DNA from: Streptomyces sp. NRRL B-24484
GTDB lineage: Bacteria > Actinomycetota > Actinomycetes > Streptomycetales > Streptomycetaceae
NCBI RefSeq assembly: GCF_000717715.1
Contig: NZ_JOAI01000056.1
Location: forward strand, 1-39,023
DNA length: 39,023 nt
Direction: 5' to 3'
In this document: positions 1-8,112 of the stretch, one piece after another
Layout: every line of letters starts with the position of its first letter
Numbering within the stretch: position 1 is the first letter of the stretch
Notes under the pieces: model-generated
The model's input: the letters and a program-made list of their open reading frames with translations, nothing else
Told to the model about the DNA's origin: nothing
Database searches by the model: none
Made by a program: the position numbers and the translations under genes

Positions 1-1
1 G

Positions 2-1123
2 GCCGAGGAGCACGACATGCTCCGTGACGCGGTGCGGTCGCTGGCCGAGGCGAAGATCGCCCCGTTCGCGGCCGAGGTCGACGAGCAGGGCCGTTTCCCG
101 AGCGAGGCGCTGGAGGCGCTGCAGGGCAACGACCTGCACGCGGTGCACGTGCCCGAGGAGTACGGCGGCTCGGGCGCGGACGCGCTGGCGACCGTGATCG
201 TGATCGAGGAGGTCGCCCGGGTCTGCGCCTCGTCCTCGCTGATCCCCGCGGTCAACAAGCTCGGCTCGCTGCCCGTGCAGCTGTCCGGCTCCGAGGAGCT
301 GAAGGCCAAGTACCTCGGCGCGCTGGCCCGCGGCGAGGGCATGTTCTCCTACTGCCTGTCCGAGCCGGAGGCCGGCTCGGACGCGGCCGGCATGAAGACC
401 CGCGCGGTCCGCGACGGCGACTTCTGGGTCCTCAACGGCGTCAAGCGGTGGATCACCAACGCCGGCGTCTCCGAGTTCTACACCGTGATGGCCGTCACCG
501 ACCCGGAGAAGCGCTCCAAGGGCATCTCCGCGTTCGTGGTCGAGAAGGGCGACGAGGGCGTGTCCTTCGGCGCCCCGGAGAAGAAGCTCGGCATCAAGGG
601 CTCGCCGACCCGCGAGGTCTACTTCGACAACGTGCGGATCCCCGCCGACCGGATGATCGGCGCCGAGGGCACCGGCTTCGCCACCGCGATGAAGACCCTC
701 GACCACACCCGGGTCACCATCGCCGCCCAGGCGATCGGCATCGCCCAGGGCGCCCTGGACTACGCCAAGGGCTACGTCCAGGAGCGCAAGCAGTTCGGCA
801 GGGCGATCGCCGAGTTCCAGGGCGTGCAGTTCATGCTCGCCGACATGGCGATGAAGCTGGAGGCCGCCCGCCAGCTCACCTACGCCGCCGCCGCGAAGTC
901 CCAGCGCACCGATGGCGACCTGACCTTCTTCGGTGCCGCGGCCAAGTGCTTCGCCTCCGACGTCGCGATGGAGATCACCACCGACGCCGTCCAGCTGCTC
1001 GGCGGCTACGGCTACACCCGCGACTACCCGGTCGAGCGGATGATGCGCGACGCCAAGATCACCCAGATCTACGAGGGCACCAACCAGGTCCAGCGCATCG
1101 TCATGGCCCGCAACCTCCCGTAG
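2..1123 (+). CDS. Acyl-CoA dehydrogenase, 5' end cut by window
   Basis: FAD-dependent acyl-CoA dehydrogenase, which introduces the alpha-beta double bond into an acyl-CoA and passes electrons to ETF. The reading frame is open to the left edge and reads AEEHD before the first ATG at position 17, as in the N-terminus of the family (..LTEEHEMLRD..), so the true start lies outside the window and only a few residues are missing. The visible part is about 373 aa against a usual 380-390. The family signature YCLSEPEAGSD is at bases 351-383. The C-terminal block contains GGYGYTRDYPVERMMRD and then IYEGTNQVQR, whose Glu (codon 1073-1075) matches the catalytic base of short/medium/isovaleryl-type enzymes. 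Chain-length or branched-chain specificity cannot be decided from sequence. The gene is followed by a strong hairpin terminator and is convergent with the next gene. Confidence 0.95.
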   Translation, partial: AEEHDMLRDAVRSLAEAKIAPFAAEVDEQGRFPSEALEALQGNDLHAVHVPEEYGGSGADALATVIVIEEVARVCASSSLIPAVNKLGSLPVQLSGSEELKAKYLGALARGEGMFSYCLSEPEAGSDAAGMKTRAVRDGDFWVLNGVKRWITNAGVSEFYTVMAVTDPEKRSKGISAFVVEKGDEGVSFGAPEKKLGIKGSPTREVYFDNVRIPADRMIGAEGTGFATAMKTLDHTRVTIAAQAIGIAQGALDYAKGYVQERKQFGRAIAEFQGVQFMLADMAMKLEAARQLTYAAAAKSQRTDGDLTFFGAAAKCFASDVAMEITTDAVQLLGGYGYTRDYPVERMMRDAKITQIYEGTNQVQRIVMARNLP

Positions 1124-1139
1124 TACCGGCAGGCCTCGA

Positions 1140-1186
1140 CAGGTCCCCCGTCCGGTGAGCCGACCGCTCGCCGGGCGGGGGACCTG
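1140..1186. terminator. Bidirectional hairpin terminator
   Basis: A 21-bp stem, interrupted only by two G-T wobbles, with a 5-nt loop (CGACC); the outer arm is CAGGTCCCCC/GGGGGACCTG. It lies between two convergent genes, the acyl-CoA dehydrogenase and the hexapeptide transferase. There is no T-tract, which is normal for streptomycete terminators. Confidence 0.85.
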
Positions 1187-1221
1187 CGGCGTTCCGGGCC
1201 GTCAGGTTCGGGCCCGTCGCG

Positions 1222-1722
1222 CTAGGTGGCGACGTGCTCCGCGGCGGCGCGGTCCCGGCCGTGCTCCGGGCCGGGCTGCGCGCCGGGCCGCTCGCGGAGG
1301 CCGATGCAGCGGGCCGGGATGCCCGCCCAGATCTCCCCGCGCCCGGTGGACCGGGTCAGCACCGCGTTGGCGCCGACGACCGTCCCGGCGCCCACCGTCA
1401 GCACACCCTCCTTGCAGACGATCTTCGCGCCGGCGCAGACCACCACGCCGTCCTCCAGCACCACCCGCCGCATCGCGCTGCGCTCCTGCGGCACCCACGG
1501 GTCGGCCCGGCCCACGGTGACGCCGTTGTACAGCGTCACCCCCGCGCCGATCGTGGTGTACGGGTGCAGCACCGTGCCGAAGCCGCGGTGGAACACCGCC
1601 AGGCCCGGCCCGACCTCCACCGCGGCCGGCACCTCCATCCCGTACAGCGCCAGCGCCTCCTGGACGAGGCGGCCCAGCAGCGGGTGGCGGCGGCGGTAGA
1701 TCAAGGACGTCACCAGAGACAT
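1222..1722 (-). CDS. Hexapeptide-repeat acetyltransferase, serine acetyltransferase (CysE)-like
   Basis: A 166-aa left-handed beta-helix acyltransferase. The core has the CysE/NodL-like run GLAVFHRGFGTVLHP, GAGVTLYNGVTVG and VGAGTVVGANAVLT, and ends in the usual AGIPAR turn. It lacks the long N-terminal helical domain of classical serine acetyltransferases (about 270 aa), so it is a short-form enzyme. The substrate could be serine or a sugar, and the position directly downstream of an LCP gene makes an envelope sugar plausible. Start choice: an ATG at 1722 follows CACAAT by exactly 7 nt, suggesting a leaderless transcript. A second ATG at 1731 (MCRMSL) is possible, and neither has a Shine-Dalgarno. 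The upstream hairpin at 1768-1815 separates it transcriptionally from LCP protein 1. Confidence 0.8.
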   Translation of the reverse strand: MSLVTSLIYRRRHPLLGRLVQEALALYGMEVPAAVEVGPGLAVFHRGFGTVLHPYTTIGAGVTLYNGVTVGRADPWVPQERSAMRRVVLEDGVVVCAGAKIVCKEGVLTVGAGTVVGANAVLTRSTGRGEIWAGIPARCIGLRERPGAQPGPEHGRDRAAAEHVAT

Positions 1723-1767
1723 GCGGCACATTGTGACGGAGCGGCGACGCAGCGTCCCCGAAACCGG

Positions 1768-1815
1768 CGTGCGGGGCCGCGCACCGCCCCCCAGGACGGC
1801 GCGCGGCCCCGCACG
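1768..1815 (-). terminator. Hairpin terminator after LCP protein 1
   Basis: A perfect 15-bp stem (CGTGCGGGGCCGCGC and its complement) with an 18-nt loop. It lies 26 nt beyond the stop codon of LCP protein 1 and upstream of the acetyltransferase on the same strand, so the two genes are probably separate units. Confidence 0.75.
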
Positions 1816-1841
1816 GGCGCCGCAACTGCGCTGTGGTGCGC

Positions 1842-3161
1842 CTACTTCTTCAGGTCCGGCACCGGGGTGTCGTTCTTGAAGGCGTCGAAGACCTGCTTGG
1901 ACTTGGTCGCGTCCCACTTGACCGCCGACTCTCCGGTCGGGGTGCGGAAGTCCGGGTTGCCGATCGGCACGGTGATGCTCTTGCCGTCGCCGCCGGAGAC
2001 GCCCTTCATGGCCAGGAACAGCGAGCCGAGGTCGGTCAGACCGGCGTCGTCGTCCACGATCAGGGTGCCCAGGCCCGAGCTCACCATCGGGTAGAAGGTG
2101 AACGGGTTGAGCAGGGTGGCCGGGGACGCGGCCTGGCTCGCCAGCGCGCTCAGGAACTTCTGCTGGTTGCGCATCCGGCCGAGGTCCTGGTCGGCCATCT
2201 GGTGCCGCTGGCGGACGAAGGCCAGCGACTGCTTGCCGCTCAGGGTCTGGCAGCCGGCCTTCAGGTCGAGGCCGGAGTCCCGGTCCTTGACGTCCTGGTC
2301 GATGCACATGTCCACACCGCCGACCGAGTCGACGATCCCGACGAAGCCGGCGAAGCCGATCTCGGCGTAGTGGTCGATGTGCAGACCGGTGTTGGTCTCC
2401 ACCGTCTGCACCAGCAGCCGGCCGCCGCCGCGGGCGAAGGCCGCGTTGATCTTCGAGGTCGCCTGGGGGACGGTCTTGCCGCTGCCGCTGGTGTCCAGGT
2501 GCGCCGGAACGGTAACCCAGGAGTCGCGGGGGATCGACATCAGGGTGTTCCCGTTGTCGCCGATGTGCAGCAGCATCATCGAGTCGCTGCGCTTGCCCTG
2601 CGCCGAACCGGTGTGCAGGGCGTCCTCGTCGGCGTCCGACAGGCCCTCCCGGCTGTCCGAGCCGACGATCAGCCAGTTGGTGCCCTTGCCCGCCGCCGGA
2701 CGGTTGTCGTACGGGGCCAGCACGTTCTCGTGGTTCAGCTTGGAGTCGGCCCACACGTAGGTGCCGATGCCGGTCACCAGCAGCACGCCGACCAGCGCCA
2801 GCGCACCCACCTTGATCTTCCGGCTGCGCGGCCAGCGCGAGGCCGCGGCCGGCGCGTCCGGACCCGGGCCGCCGGGCGCACCCGGCGCACCGGGACCCGC
2901 CGGACGGCCGGGTCCGGGCTGCTGCTGCGGCACCCCCGGCCCCCGGTCCTGCTGCGGCGGCCGCCCGTAGCCCTGCTGCTGCGGCGGGACAGCCGCACCG
3001 CCGTAGCCCCCGCGCCCCCCCTGGGCACCGGCCCCGGCGCCGCGCGGGTTGAGCTCCGGCGGCAGCGGCGGCTCGGCCGCCGCACCGCCCTGGCGGTACC
3101 CGCCGTCGCCCTGCCCGTACGCGCCCCCGCCCCCCGGGCGGTCCTCCTGCCACGTGTTCAT
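1842..3161 (-). CDS. LCP (LytR-CpsA-Psr) family protein 1
   Basis: A 439-aa membrane-anchored LCP protein. Family members transfer glycopolymers from undecaprenyl-pyrophosphate carriers to peptidoglycan outside the membrane. Layout: a cytoplasmic Pro/Gly/Gln-rich tail of about 108 residues, a basic stop (RSRKIK), one membrane segment at about 118-137, then the LCP domain from about 160. Visible LCP motifs are IVGSDSREG, KRSDSMMLLH, MSIPRDSWV, KINAAFARGG, FVRQRHQMADQDLGRMRNQQ. It retains the Arg of the R-S-D motif and has no C-terminal LytR_C domain, unlike the other three LCP proteins here. The ATG at 3161 has no obvious Shine-Dalgarno; a GTG 15 codons upstream is a possible alternative. It is transcribed away from the FMN reductase leader. 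Confidence 0.92.
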   Translation of the reverse strand: MNTWQEDRPGGGGAYGQGDGGYRQGGAAAEPPLPPELNPRGAGAGAQGGRGGYGGAAVPPQQQGYGRPPQQDRGPGVPQQQPGPGRPAGPGAPGAPGGPGPDAPAAASRWPRSRKIKVGALALVGVLLVTGIGTYVWADSKLNHENVLAPYDNRPAAGKGTNWLIVGSDSREGLSDADEDALHTGSAQGKRSDSMMLLHIGDNGNTLMSIPRDSWVTVPAHLDTSGSGKTVPQATSKINAAFARGGGRLLVQTVETNTGLHIDHYAEIGFAGFVGIVDSVGGVDMCIDQDVKDRDSGLDLKAGCQTLSGKQSLAFVRQRHQMADQDLGRMRNQQKFLSALASQAASPATLLNPFTFYPMVSSGLGTLIVDDDAGLTDLGSLFLAMKGVSGGDGKSITVPIGNPDFRTPTGESAVKWDATKSKQVFDAFKNDTPVPDLKK

Positions 3162-3224
3162 GTGGGAGAGGATGCCCGAATCCGGCACGCCGCAGTTGTC
3201 CGGCCCCCGCCCCGGACCCCCTTG

Positions 3225-3239
3225 TATCCGATTTGATGC
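3225..3239 (-). promoter_or_regulatory. Possible shared upstream element GCATcAAATCGGATA
   Basis: The minus-strand sequence GCATCAAATCGGATA lies about 65-80 nt upstream of LCP protein 1. An almost identical minus-strand sequence, with one base deleted, is at 16536-16549 between the TIGR03089 gene and the amidase. Both are AT-rich islands in GC-rich DNA. Function is unknown; the element could instead act on the plus-strand genes. Confidence 0.3.
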
Positions 3240-3321
3240 ACGGCGCGGACGGATCGGCGGAATGTTCACCTGCTGGAACCAACCTTGACCGGCGGAAAAG
3301 GCCCGTGCTTGCATCGTCGCC

Positions 3322-3399
3322 ATGGGACAGCGAAGGATCCTCACGCGTCGGCGGCACGTCGACCTGCTGCGTGTCGCCCGCTCGCTGTGTCGTGGCTGA
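3322..3399 (+). CDS. Leader peptide, putative cysteine attenuator
   Basis: A 25-codon ORF, MGQRRILTRRRHVDLLR followed by VARSLCRG and stop. It resembles the actinobacterial 'putative leader peptide' families found before sulfur-assimilation genes, whose hallmarks are an R-R-x-H-(V/I)-D-L-x-R core and a Ser/Leu-Cys-Arg ending. The Cys codon (TGT, residue 23) is close to the stop, where ribosome stalling at low Cys-tRNA would alter folding of the downstream RNA. A GC hairpin (3436-3450) and then the SsuE-type reductase gene (3561) follow on the same strand. There is no Shine-Dalgarno before the ATG. Family resemblance is from memory; regulation is inferred. Confidence 0.75.
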   Translation: MGQRRILTRRRHVDLLRVARSLCRG

Positions 3400-3435
3400 C
3401 CGTTCGCCGACACCCCCGTGCCCGCACCGCCCGCA

Positions 3436-3450
3436 CCGCCCCGAGGGCGG
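3436..3450 (+). promoter_or_regulatory. Candidate attenuator hairpin
   Basis: CCGCCC-CGA-GGGCGG, a 6-bp perfect stem 36 nt after the leader-peptide stop and 110 nt before the reductase start. It is a plausible attenuator or part of a larger alternative structure, but its role is not demonstrated by sequence alone. Confidence 0.4.
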
Positions 3451-3560
3451 AGCGCGCCGCGCCGTACTGCTTCCGAATCCCCGCCGCGCCCCCACCGCGG
3501 CCCCGCCGCAGCTTCCCGGGCCCCGCCGCCGAGCGGCCCGCCACGACCCGAGGTGAACCC

Positions 3561-4115
3561 ATGGCCACCGTCCTGTCCGTCTCCGGCTCCCCGTCGCCGG
3601 CCTCCCGCACCACGCGGCTGCTCCGCCACGTCGACACCCTGCTCACCGCGCACGGCCACGAGGTCGTCCCCTTCGAGGCCCGCAGCCTGCCCGCCGAGGC
3701 GCTGCTCACCGCCGACACCTCCGACCCCGCGATAGCCCGCGCACTGGAGCTGTTCGCCGAGGCGGACGGCATCGTCATCGGCACGCCCGTCTACAAGGCC
3801 GCCTACTCCGGACTTCTCAAGGCCCTGCTCGACGTCCTCCCGCAGTACGCGCTGCGCGGCAAGGCCGTCCTGCCGCTCGCCACCGGCGGCTCGCCCGCCC
3901 ACGTCCTCGCGGTGGACTACGCGCTGCGCCCGGTGCTCAGCTCGATGGGCGCCGGCCACATCACCCAGGGATGGTTCGTGCTGGACCGCCACGTCACCAC
4001 CCGGGAGGACGGCACCACCGTCCTCGAACCGGAGACGGACCTGCAGCTCACGCCGGTGGTCGACGGCTTCGCCGCGGCGCTCGTCCGCACCGGGGACCTC
4101 GTCGCCGCCGGCTGA
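3561..4115 (+). CDS. ssuE: NADPH-dependent FMN reductase, SsuE type
   Basis: A 184-aa flavodoxin-like reductase that supplies FMNH2 to a two-component monooxygenase such as the SsuD alkanesulfonate desulfonating enzyme. Evidence: the N-terminal flavin-phosphate loop VSGSPSPASRTTRLL, the SsuE block GTPVYKAAYSGLLKALLDVLPQ at about residues 74-95, and LATGGSPAHVLAVDYALRPVL. The length is typical. The ATG at 3561 is preceded by GAGGTG at 5-nt spacing; the frame is open farther upstream, but the leader peptide and this Shine-Dalgarno favour the short start. No monooxygenase or sulfonate transporter is next to it, and a terminator follows, so it is a single gene. The upstream cysteine-type leader peptide supports a sulfur-assimilation role. 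Confidence 0.88.
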   Translation: MATVLSVSGSPSPASRTTRLLRHVDTLLTAHGHEVVPFEARSLPAEALLTADTSDPAIARALELFAEADGIVIGTPVYKAAYSGLLKALLDVLPQYALRGKAVLPLATGGSPAHVLAVDYALRPVLSSMGAGHITQGWFVLDRHVTTREDGTTVLEPETDLQLTPVVDGFAAALVRTGDLVAAG

Positions 4116-4120
4116 CCCTG

Positions 4121-4167
4121 GTACCGGGGGTGCGGTCCCCTAGGGGGAGGTCGGCCGCACCCCGTAC
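4121..4167 (+). terminator. Hairpin terminator after ssuE
   Basis: A stem of GGGGTGCGG (4127-4135) with CCGCACCCC (4155-4163), flanked by GTAC on both sides, beginning 5 nt after the stop codon. The loop itself contains a small TCCCC/GGGGA hairpin. Confidence 0.7.
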
Positions 4168-4306
4168 ATCTCCCGGTCAACAGGCTTCCTCCCGACGGAG
4201 GACGAGACGGTTCCCGCCCGCTCCTAACGTGGTTCCTACAGCCCGCTCCTCCTTCGGGGGTGGTGCTGGCCCCACCTCCAAGACGGCTGCCTGCACCATG
4301 TCGCAG

Positions 4307-4343
4307 CACCCGTCGCCGTTGGCAGGCTGTGGGGCGACGGGTG
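4307..4343 (+). other. Stem-loop just upstream of ABC ATPase gene
   Basis: A perfect 11-bp inverted repeat CACCCGTCGCC / GGCGACGGGTG with a 15-nt loop, ending 12 nt before the GAGGAG Shine-Dalgarno (4356-4361) of the ABC ATPase gene. If transcribed from a promoter around the TAACGT at 4225-4230, it would form a 5'-UTR structure. It may influence translation or mRNA stability; function is unknown. Confidence 0.4.
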
Positions 4344-4366
4344 GACGACGTACCGAGGAGAACCCA

Positions 4367-5155
4367 GTGACGACGGCAGCCAAAGCCGTGCATGACCACC
4401 AGACGCCCGGCGGGCAGGGCGCCTTCGCCGCCTCCGCACGCCAGGTGACCAAGGCCTACGGCGCCGGGGAGACCCGGGTCACGGCCCTCGACGCCGTCGA
4501 CGTGGACATCCACCGCGGGCGGTTCACCGCGATCATGGGCCCCTCGGGCTCCGGCAAGTCGACCCTGATGCACTGCCTGGCCGGCCTCGACACGGTCACC
4601 GAGGGGCGCATCTGGATCGGCGACACCGAGATCACCGGCCTCAAGGACAAGCAGCTCACCCGGCTCCGCCGGGACAAGATCGGCTTCATCTTCCAGGCGT
4701 TCAACCTGCTGCCCACGCTGAACGCCCTGGAGAACATCACGCTCCCGATGGACATCGCCGGCCGCAAGCCCGACGCCGCCTGGCTCGACCAGGTCATCGA
4801 GACGGTCGGCCTCGCCGGGCGCCTCAAGCACCGGCCGACCCAGCTCTCCGGCGGCCAGCAGCAGCGCGTCGCGGTCGCCCGCGCCCTCGCCGCCCGGCCC
4901 GAGATCATCTTCGGCGACGAGCCCACCGGCAACCTCGACTCCCGCTCCGGCGCCGAGGTGCTCACCTTCCTGCGCCGCTCGGTCGACGAGCTGGGCCAGA
5001 CCATCGTCATGGTCACCCACGACCCGGTCGCCGCCGGCTACGCGGACCGCGTGCTGTTCCTCGCCGACGGCCGGATCGTCGACGAGATGCACTCCCCCAC
5101 CGCCGACTCCGTCCTCGAGCGCATGCGCCGCTTCGACGGCAAGCGCACCAGCTGA
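4367..5155 (+). CDS. ABC transporter ATP-binding protein (MacB/LolD type)
   Basis: A 262-aa ATPase of the MacB/LolD/FtsE group, energising the FtsX-like permease encoded next. All motifs are intact: Walker A GPSGSGKST at residues 58-66, Q-loop FQAFN, signature LSGGQQQR from about 160, Walker B IIFGDEP at about 180-186 and the H-loop His at 218. The GTG at 4367 is chosen because GAGGAG lies 6 nt upstream and the N-terminus then begins with a short non-conserved tail before the domain. It is separated by 16 nt from the permease gene, so the two form an operon. The substrate is unknown; MacB-type systems export lipids, peptides or antibiotics, or do mechanical work at the envelope. Confidence 0.93.
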   Translation: MTTAAKAVHDHQTPGGQGAFAASARQVTKAYGAGETRVTALDAVDVDIHRGRFTAIMGPSGSGKSTLMHCLAGLDTVTEGRIWIGDTEITGLKDKQLTRLRRDKIGFIFQAFNLLPTLNALENITLPMDIAGRKPDAAWLDQVIETVGLAGRLKHRPTQLSGGQQQRVAVARALAARPEIIFGDEPTGNLDSRSGAEVLTFLRRSVDELGQTIVMVTHDPVAAGYADRVLFLADGRIVDEMHSPTADSVLERMRRFDGKRTS

Positions 5156-5171
5156 GCCGGGGGACGCACCG

Positions 5172-7745
5172 ATGCTGCTCAAGACCTCACTACGGAGCTT
5201 CTTCGCCCACAAGGGGCGGATGGTCCTCTCACTGATCGCCGTCGTGCTGTCCGTGGCCTTCGTGTCCGGCACGCTCGTCTTCTCCAACACCGCCACCGGC
5301 ACCTTCGACCGGCTCTTCGCCTCCACCGCCTCCGACCTGTCCGTCGGCCAGGCCAAGGACAAGCTCACCGCCGGCGAGCAGGACGGCGGCGCCCCCGCCA
5401 CCGTCCCCGTCGACACGGTGCAGAAGCTCGCCGGCCTGCCCGGCGTGAAGACCGCCCTCGGCCAGGTCTTCGTCCAGAGCGCCACCCTGGTCGACCCGGC
5501 CACCAACAAGTCGGTCGGCCCGACCTCCGGCGCACCCACGCTCACCGGCAACTGGGTCGACACCCCGCGCAACTCCGTCGACATCACCTCCGGCAGCGCC
5601 CCCAAGGGCGCCGGCCAGATCATGCTCGACGCCGACACCGCCAAGAAGGCCGACCTCAAGCTCGGCAGCCGACTGCGCGTCATCACCCGCAGCGGCAACT
5701 ACGACTTCACCATCTCCGGCATCGTCACCTTCCGGACAACCAACCCCGGTGCGGCGCTGGCCTTCATGGACACCCCCACCGCCCAGCAGGACCTCCTCGG
5801 CACCACCGCCTACACCACCGTCGAGGTCTTCGGCGACGGCAGCCGCACCGACGACCAGCTCAAGCAGCAGGCGATCACCGCCCTCGGCACCGGCTACGAG
5901 GCCAAGACGGCCGCCGAGCAGAAGGCCGAGAACAACAAGGGCGTCGGCTCCTTCCTCAACTTCATGAAGTACGCCATGCTCGGCTTCGCCGGCATCTCGC
6001 TGCTGGTCGGCGGCTTCCTGATCATCAACACCTTCTCCATGCTGGTCGCCCAGCGCACCCGCGAGATCGGCCTGCTTCGCGCCATCGGCGGCAGCCGCAA
6101 GCAGGTCAACCGCTCGGTGATGGTCGAGGCGCTCATCCTCGGCGTGCTCGGCTCCACCATCGGCCTCGCCGCCGGTCTCGGCCTCGCCACCCTGCTGATC
6201 CAGCTGATGAAGGCCGTCGGGATGAACCTCGACGCCTCCTCGCTGGACATCACCTGGACGGTCCCGGCCGCCTCCTACGCGGTCGGCGTGCTGATCACCC
6301 TGCTCGCCGCCTGGTTCCCGGCCCGCCGCGCCGCCCGGATCTCCCCGATGGCCGCCCTGCGCGACCACGGCACCCCGGCCGAGGCCTCCGCCAACCGGAT
6401 CCGCATCGTCGTCGGCCTGGGCGTCACCGGCCTCGGGGCGGCCGCCCTGGCCGCGGCCGCGAGCGCCGACAAGGCCGCCACCGGCGGCCAGTGGCTCGGC
6501 CTCGGCGTGCTGCTCAGCCTGATCGGCTTCGTGGTCATCGGCCCGCTGCTCGCCACCGGCATCATCCGGGTGCTGGGCGCCTTCCTGCCGGCTCTGTTCG
6601 GCCCGTCCGGCAAGCTCGCCCAGCGCAACGCGATGCGCAACCCGCGTCGCACCGGCGCCACCGCCGCCGCCCTGATGATCGGTCTCGCCCTGGTCACCGG
6701 CGCCTCCGTGGTGACCTCCTCGATGGTCAGCTCGGCCAACGCCCAGATCGACAAGTCGGTCGGCGCCGACTACATCGTCGCCGGTCAGGGGCCCGGCACC
6801 ACCCTCACCCCGGCCATGGTCACCGCCGCCAAGGCCACCCCGGGCCTCGCCCACCTCACCGAGGCCAAGGAGGTGCCCGCGAACGTCACCGCCCCGGACG
6901 GCGCCACCACCGAGACCAAGCTGGTCGCCGCCACCCGGACCTTCGCCGAGGACTTCCGCCTCAAGAGCACCGCCGGCAGCACCACCGCCGCCTTCGACGG
7001 AGGCATCGCCGTCCCCCAGGACTGGGCCACCCAGCACAAGGTCGCGATCGGCGACCAGGTCAAGGTCGACTACGGCCGCGGCCGCACCCAGTCGCTGCCG
7101 GTCGGCCAGATCATCGACTCCGGCGAGTCGCTGTTCTCCGGTGCCTACATCGTCAACACCGACACGGTCACCAAGGTCGTCCCCGAGAAGGACCTGCCCA
7201 GCAGCATCCAGCTGTACGGCAAGGCCGCGCCCGGCGCCGACCCCGACCGGACCCTGACCGCCCTGCAGAAGTCCCTGGAGGCCTACCCGCAGATCAGCGT
7301 CCGCGACCAGGCCGGCTACAAGGACCTGATCCAGCAGCAGGTCAACCAGCTGCTCTACATGGTCTACGGCCTGCTCGGCCTCGCGATCGTGGTCGCCGTC
7401 CTCGGTGTGGTCAACACGCTCGCCCTCTCGGTGGTCGAGCGGACCCGCGAGATCGGCCTGCTGCGGGCGATCGGCCTGTCCCGCCGTCAGCTGCGCCGGA
7501 TGGTCCGTCTGGAGTCCGTGGTGATCGCGGTCTTCGGCGCCCTGCTCGGCACCGGCCTCGGCCTCGCCTGGGGCGTCACCTCCCGCGAGGTGCTCGCCGG
7601 TCAGGGCCTGGACATCCTGACCGTCCCGGTCGGCACCATCGTCGGCATCCTGGTGGCCTCGGCGGTGGTCGGCCTCCTCGCCGCCCTCCTCCCGGCCTTC
7701 CGGGCCGGACGGATGAACATCCTGGCGGCCATCGCCACCGACTGA
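5172..7745 (+). CDS. FtsX-like ABC transporter permease
   Basis: An 857-aa permease with two FtsX/MacB modules. An N-terminal membrane segment (about 18-40) is followed by a large extracytoplasmic domain, then a first FtsX block with LVGGFLIINTFSMLVAQRTR from about residue 280. A second extracytoplasmic domain is followed by a second FtsX block with VLGVVNTLALSVVERTREIG from about 741. Both blocks carry the characteristic REIGLLRAIG motif. Length and duplication are typical of actinobacterial permeases paired with a MacB-like ATPase, which precedes it by 16 nt with GGGGG as ribosome-binding site. No cognate accessory (MFP) protein or two-component system lies alongside. Confidence 0.93.
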   Translation: MLLKTSLRSFFAHKGRMVLSLIAVVLSVAFVSGTLVFSNTATGTFDRLFASTASDLSVGQAKDKLTAGEQDGGAPATVPVDTVQKLAGLPGVKTALGQVFVQSATLVDPATNKSVGPTSGAPTLTGNWVDTPRNSVDITSGSAPKGAGQIMLDADTAKKADLKLGSRLRVITRSGNYDFTISGIVTFRTTNPGAALAFMDTPTAQQDLLGTTAYTTVEVFGDGSRTDDQLKQQAITALGTGYEAKTAAEQKAENNKGVGSFLNFMKYAMLGFAGISLLVGGFLIINTFSMLVAQRTREIGLLRAIGGSRKQVNRSVMVEALILGVLGSTIGLAAGLGLATLLIQLMKAVGMNLDASSLDITWTVPAASYAVGVLITLLAAWFPARRAARISPMAALRDHGTPAEASANRIRIVVGLGVTGLGAAALAAAASADKAATGGQWLGLGVLLSLIGFVVIGPLLATGIIRVLGAFLPALFGPSGKLAQRNAMRNPRRTGATAAALMIGLALVTGASVVTSSMVSSANAQIDKSVGADYIVAGQGPGTTLTPAMVTAAKATPGLAHLTEAKEVPANVTAPDGATTETKLVAATRTFAEDFRLKSTAGSTTAAFDGGIAVPQDWATQHKVAIGDQVKVDYGRGRTQSLPVGQIIDSGESLFSGAYIVNTDTVTKVVPEKDLPSSIQLYGKAAPGADPDRTLTALQKSLEAYPQISVRDQAGYKDLIQQQVNQLLYMVYGLLGLAIVVAVLGVVNTLALSVVERTREIGLLRAIGLSRRQLRRMVRLESVVIAVFGALLGTGLGLAWGVTSREVLAGQGLDILTVPVGTIVGILVASAVVGLLAALLPAFRAGRMNILAAIATD

Positions 7746-7782
7746 CCGCACCACCGACGGGGGCCGCGGTACATCCGCGGAA

Positions 7783-7817
7783 CCGAAGGGGCCGGGCCGA
7801 GCGCCCGGCCCCTTCGG
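7783..7817 (+). terminator. Strong hairpin terminator of ABC operon
   Basis: A perfect 15-bp stem CCGAAGGGGCCGGGC / GCCCGGCCCCTTCGG with a 5-nt loop, 37 nt after the permease stop. Confidence 0.88.
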
Positions 7818-8112
7818 CGTCCCCGGCACCGGGCCGCCGGGCCCGGGCGGGCCCCTGCCCGCCGCATCCGCAGCAGCCGTCGACGCGGGTGGACGGTGTG
7901 CGCCCGAACTCCGCCGGCTTCGCGGTCCTCATGGCCGGCGTGGTCCGCGCGTCGGCCCGCTCCCCGCACCCCCGTCCGGCCGAGGTCCTGCCGGCCTCGG
8001 CCTTCGGCCGCCCGCAGCTGCTGCTGAACCGGCGCTCGCTCGCCTCCTGGCGCCGGTCACCGTGGGCCGCCACGTCCCGCAGCAGCTCTGCGCGCCCGAA
8101 GGCCCGGGCCGC
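7818..8112. other. Intergenic stretch without a recognised gene
   Basis: About 295 bases between the ABC operon terminator and the stop codon of LCP protein 2 (convergent genes). Short frames occur on both strands but none has a Shine-Dalgarno, family resemblance or plausible composition. A small hairpin (GGCC-TTC-GGCC type) lies near 8000. Nothing else is seen. Confidence 0.5.

Noticed and set aside
3259..3290. SigR-type (GGAAT-N18-GTT) promoter before the leader peptide
   Set aside because: GGAAT is present at 3259-3263 but no GTT at the required distance.
5229..7829. An 866-codon minus-strand frame opposite the FtsX-like permease
   Set aside because: Gly/Asp/Ala-rich artefact of GC3 bias; it overlaps the terminator and has no domains.
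7818..8112. Small genes in the gap after the ABC operon
   Set aside because: Candidate frames lack ribosome sites and resemblance to proteins and run into the LCP2 gene in antisense.
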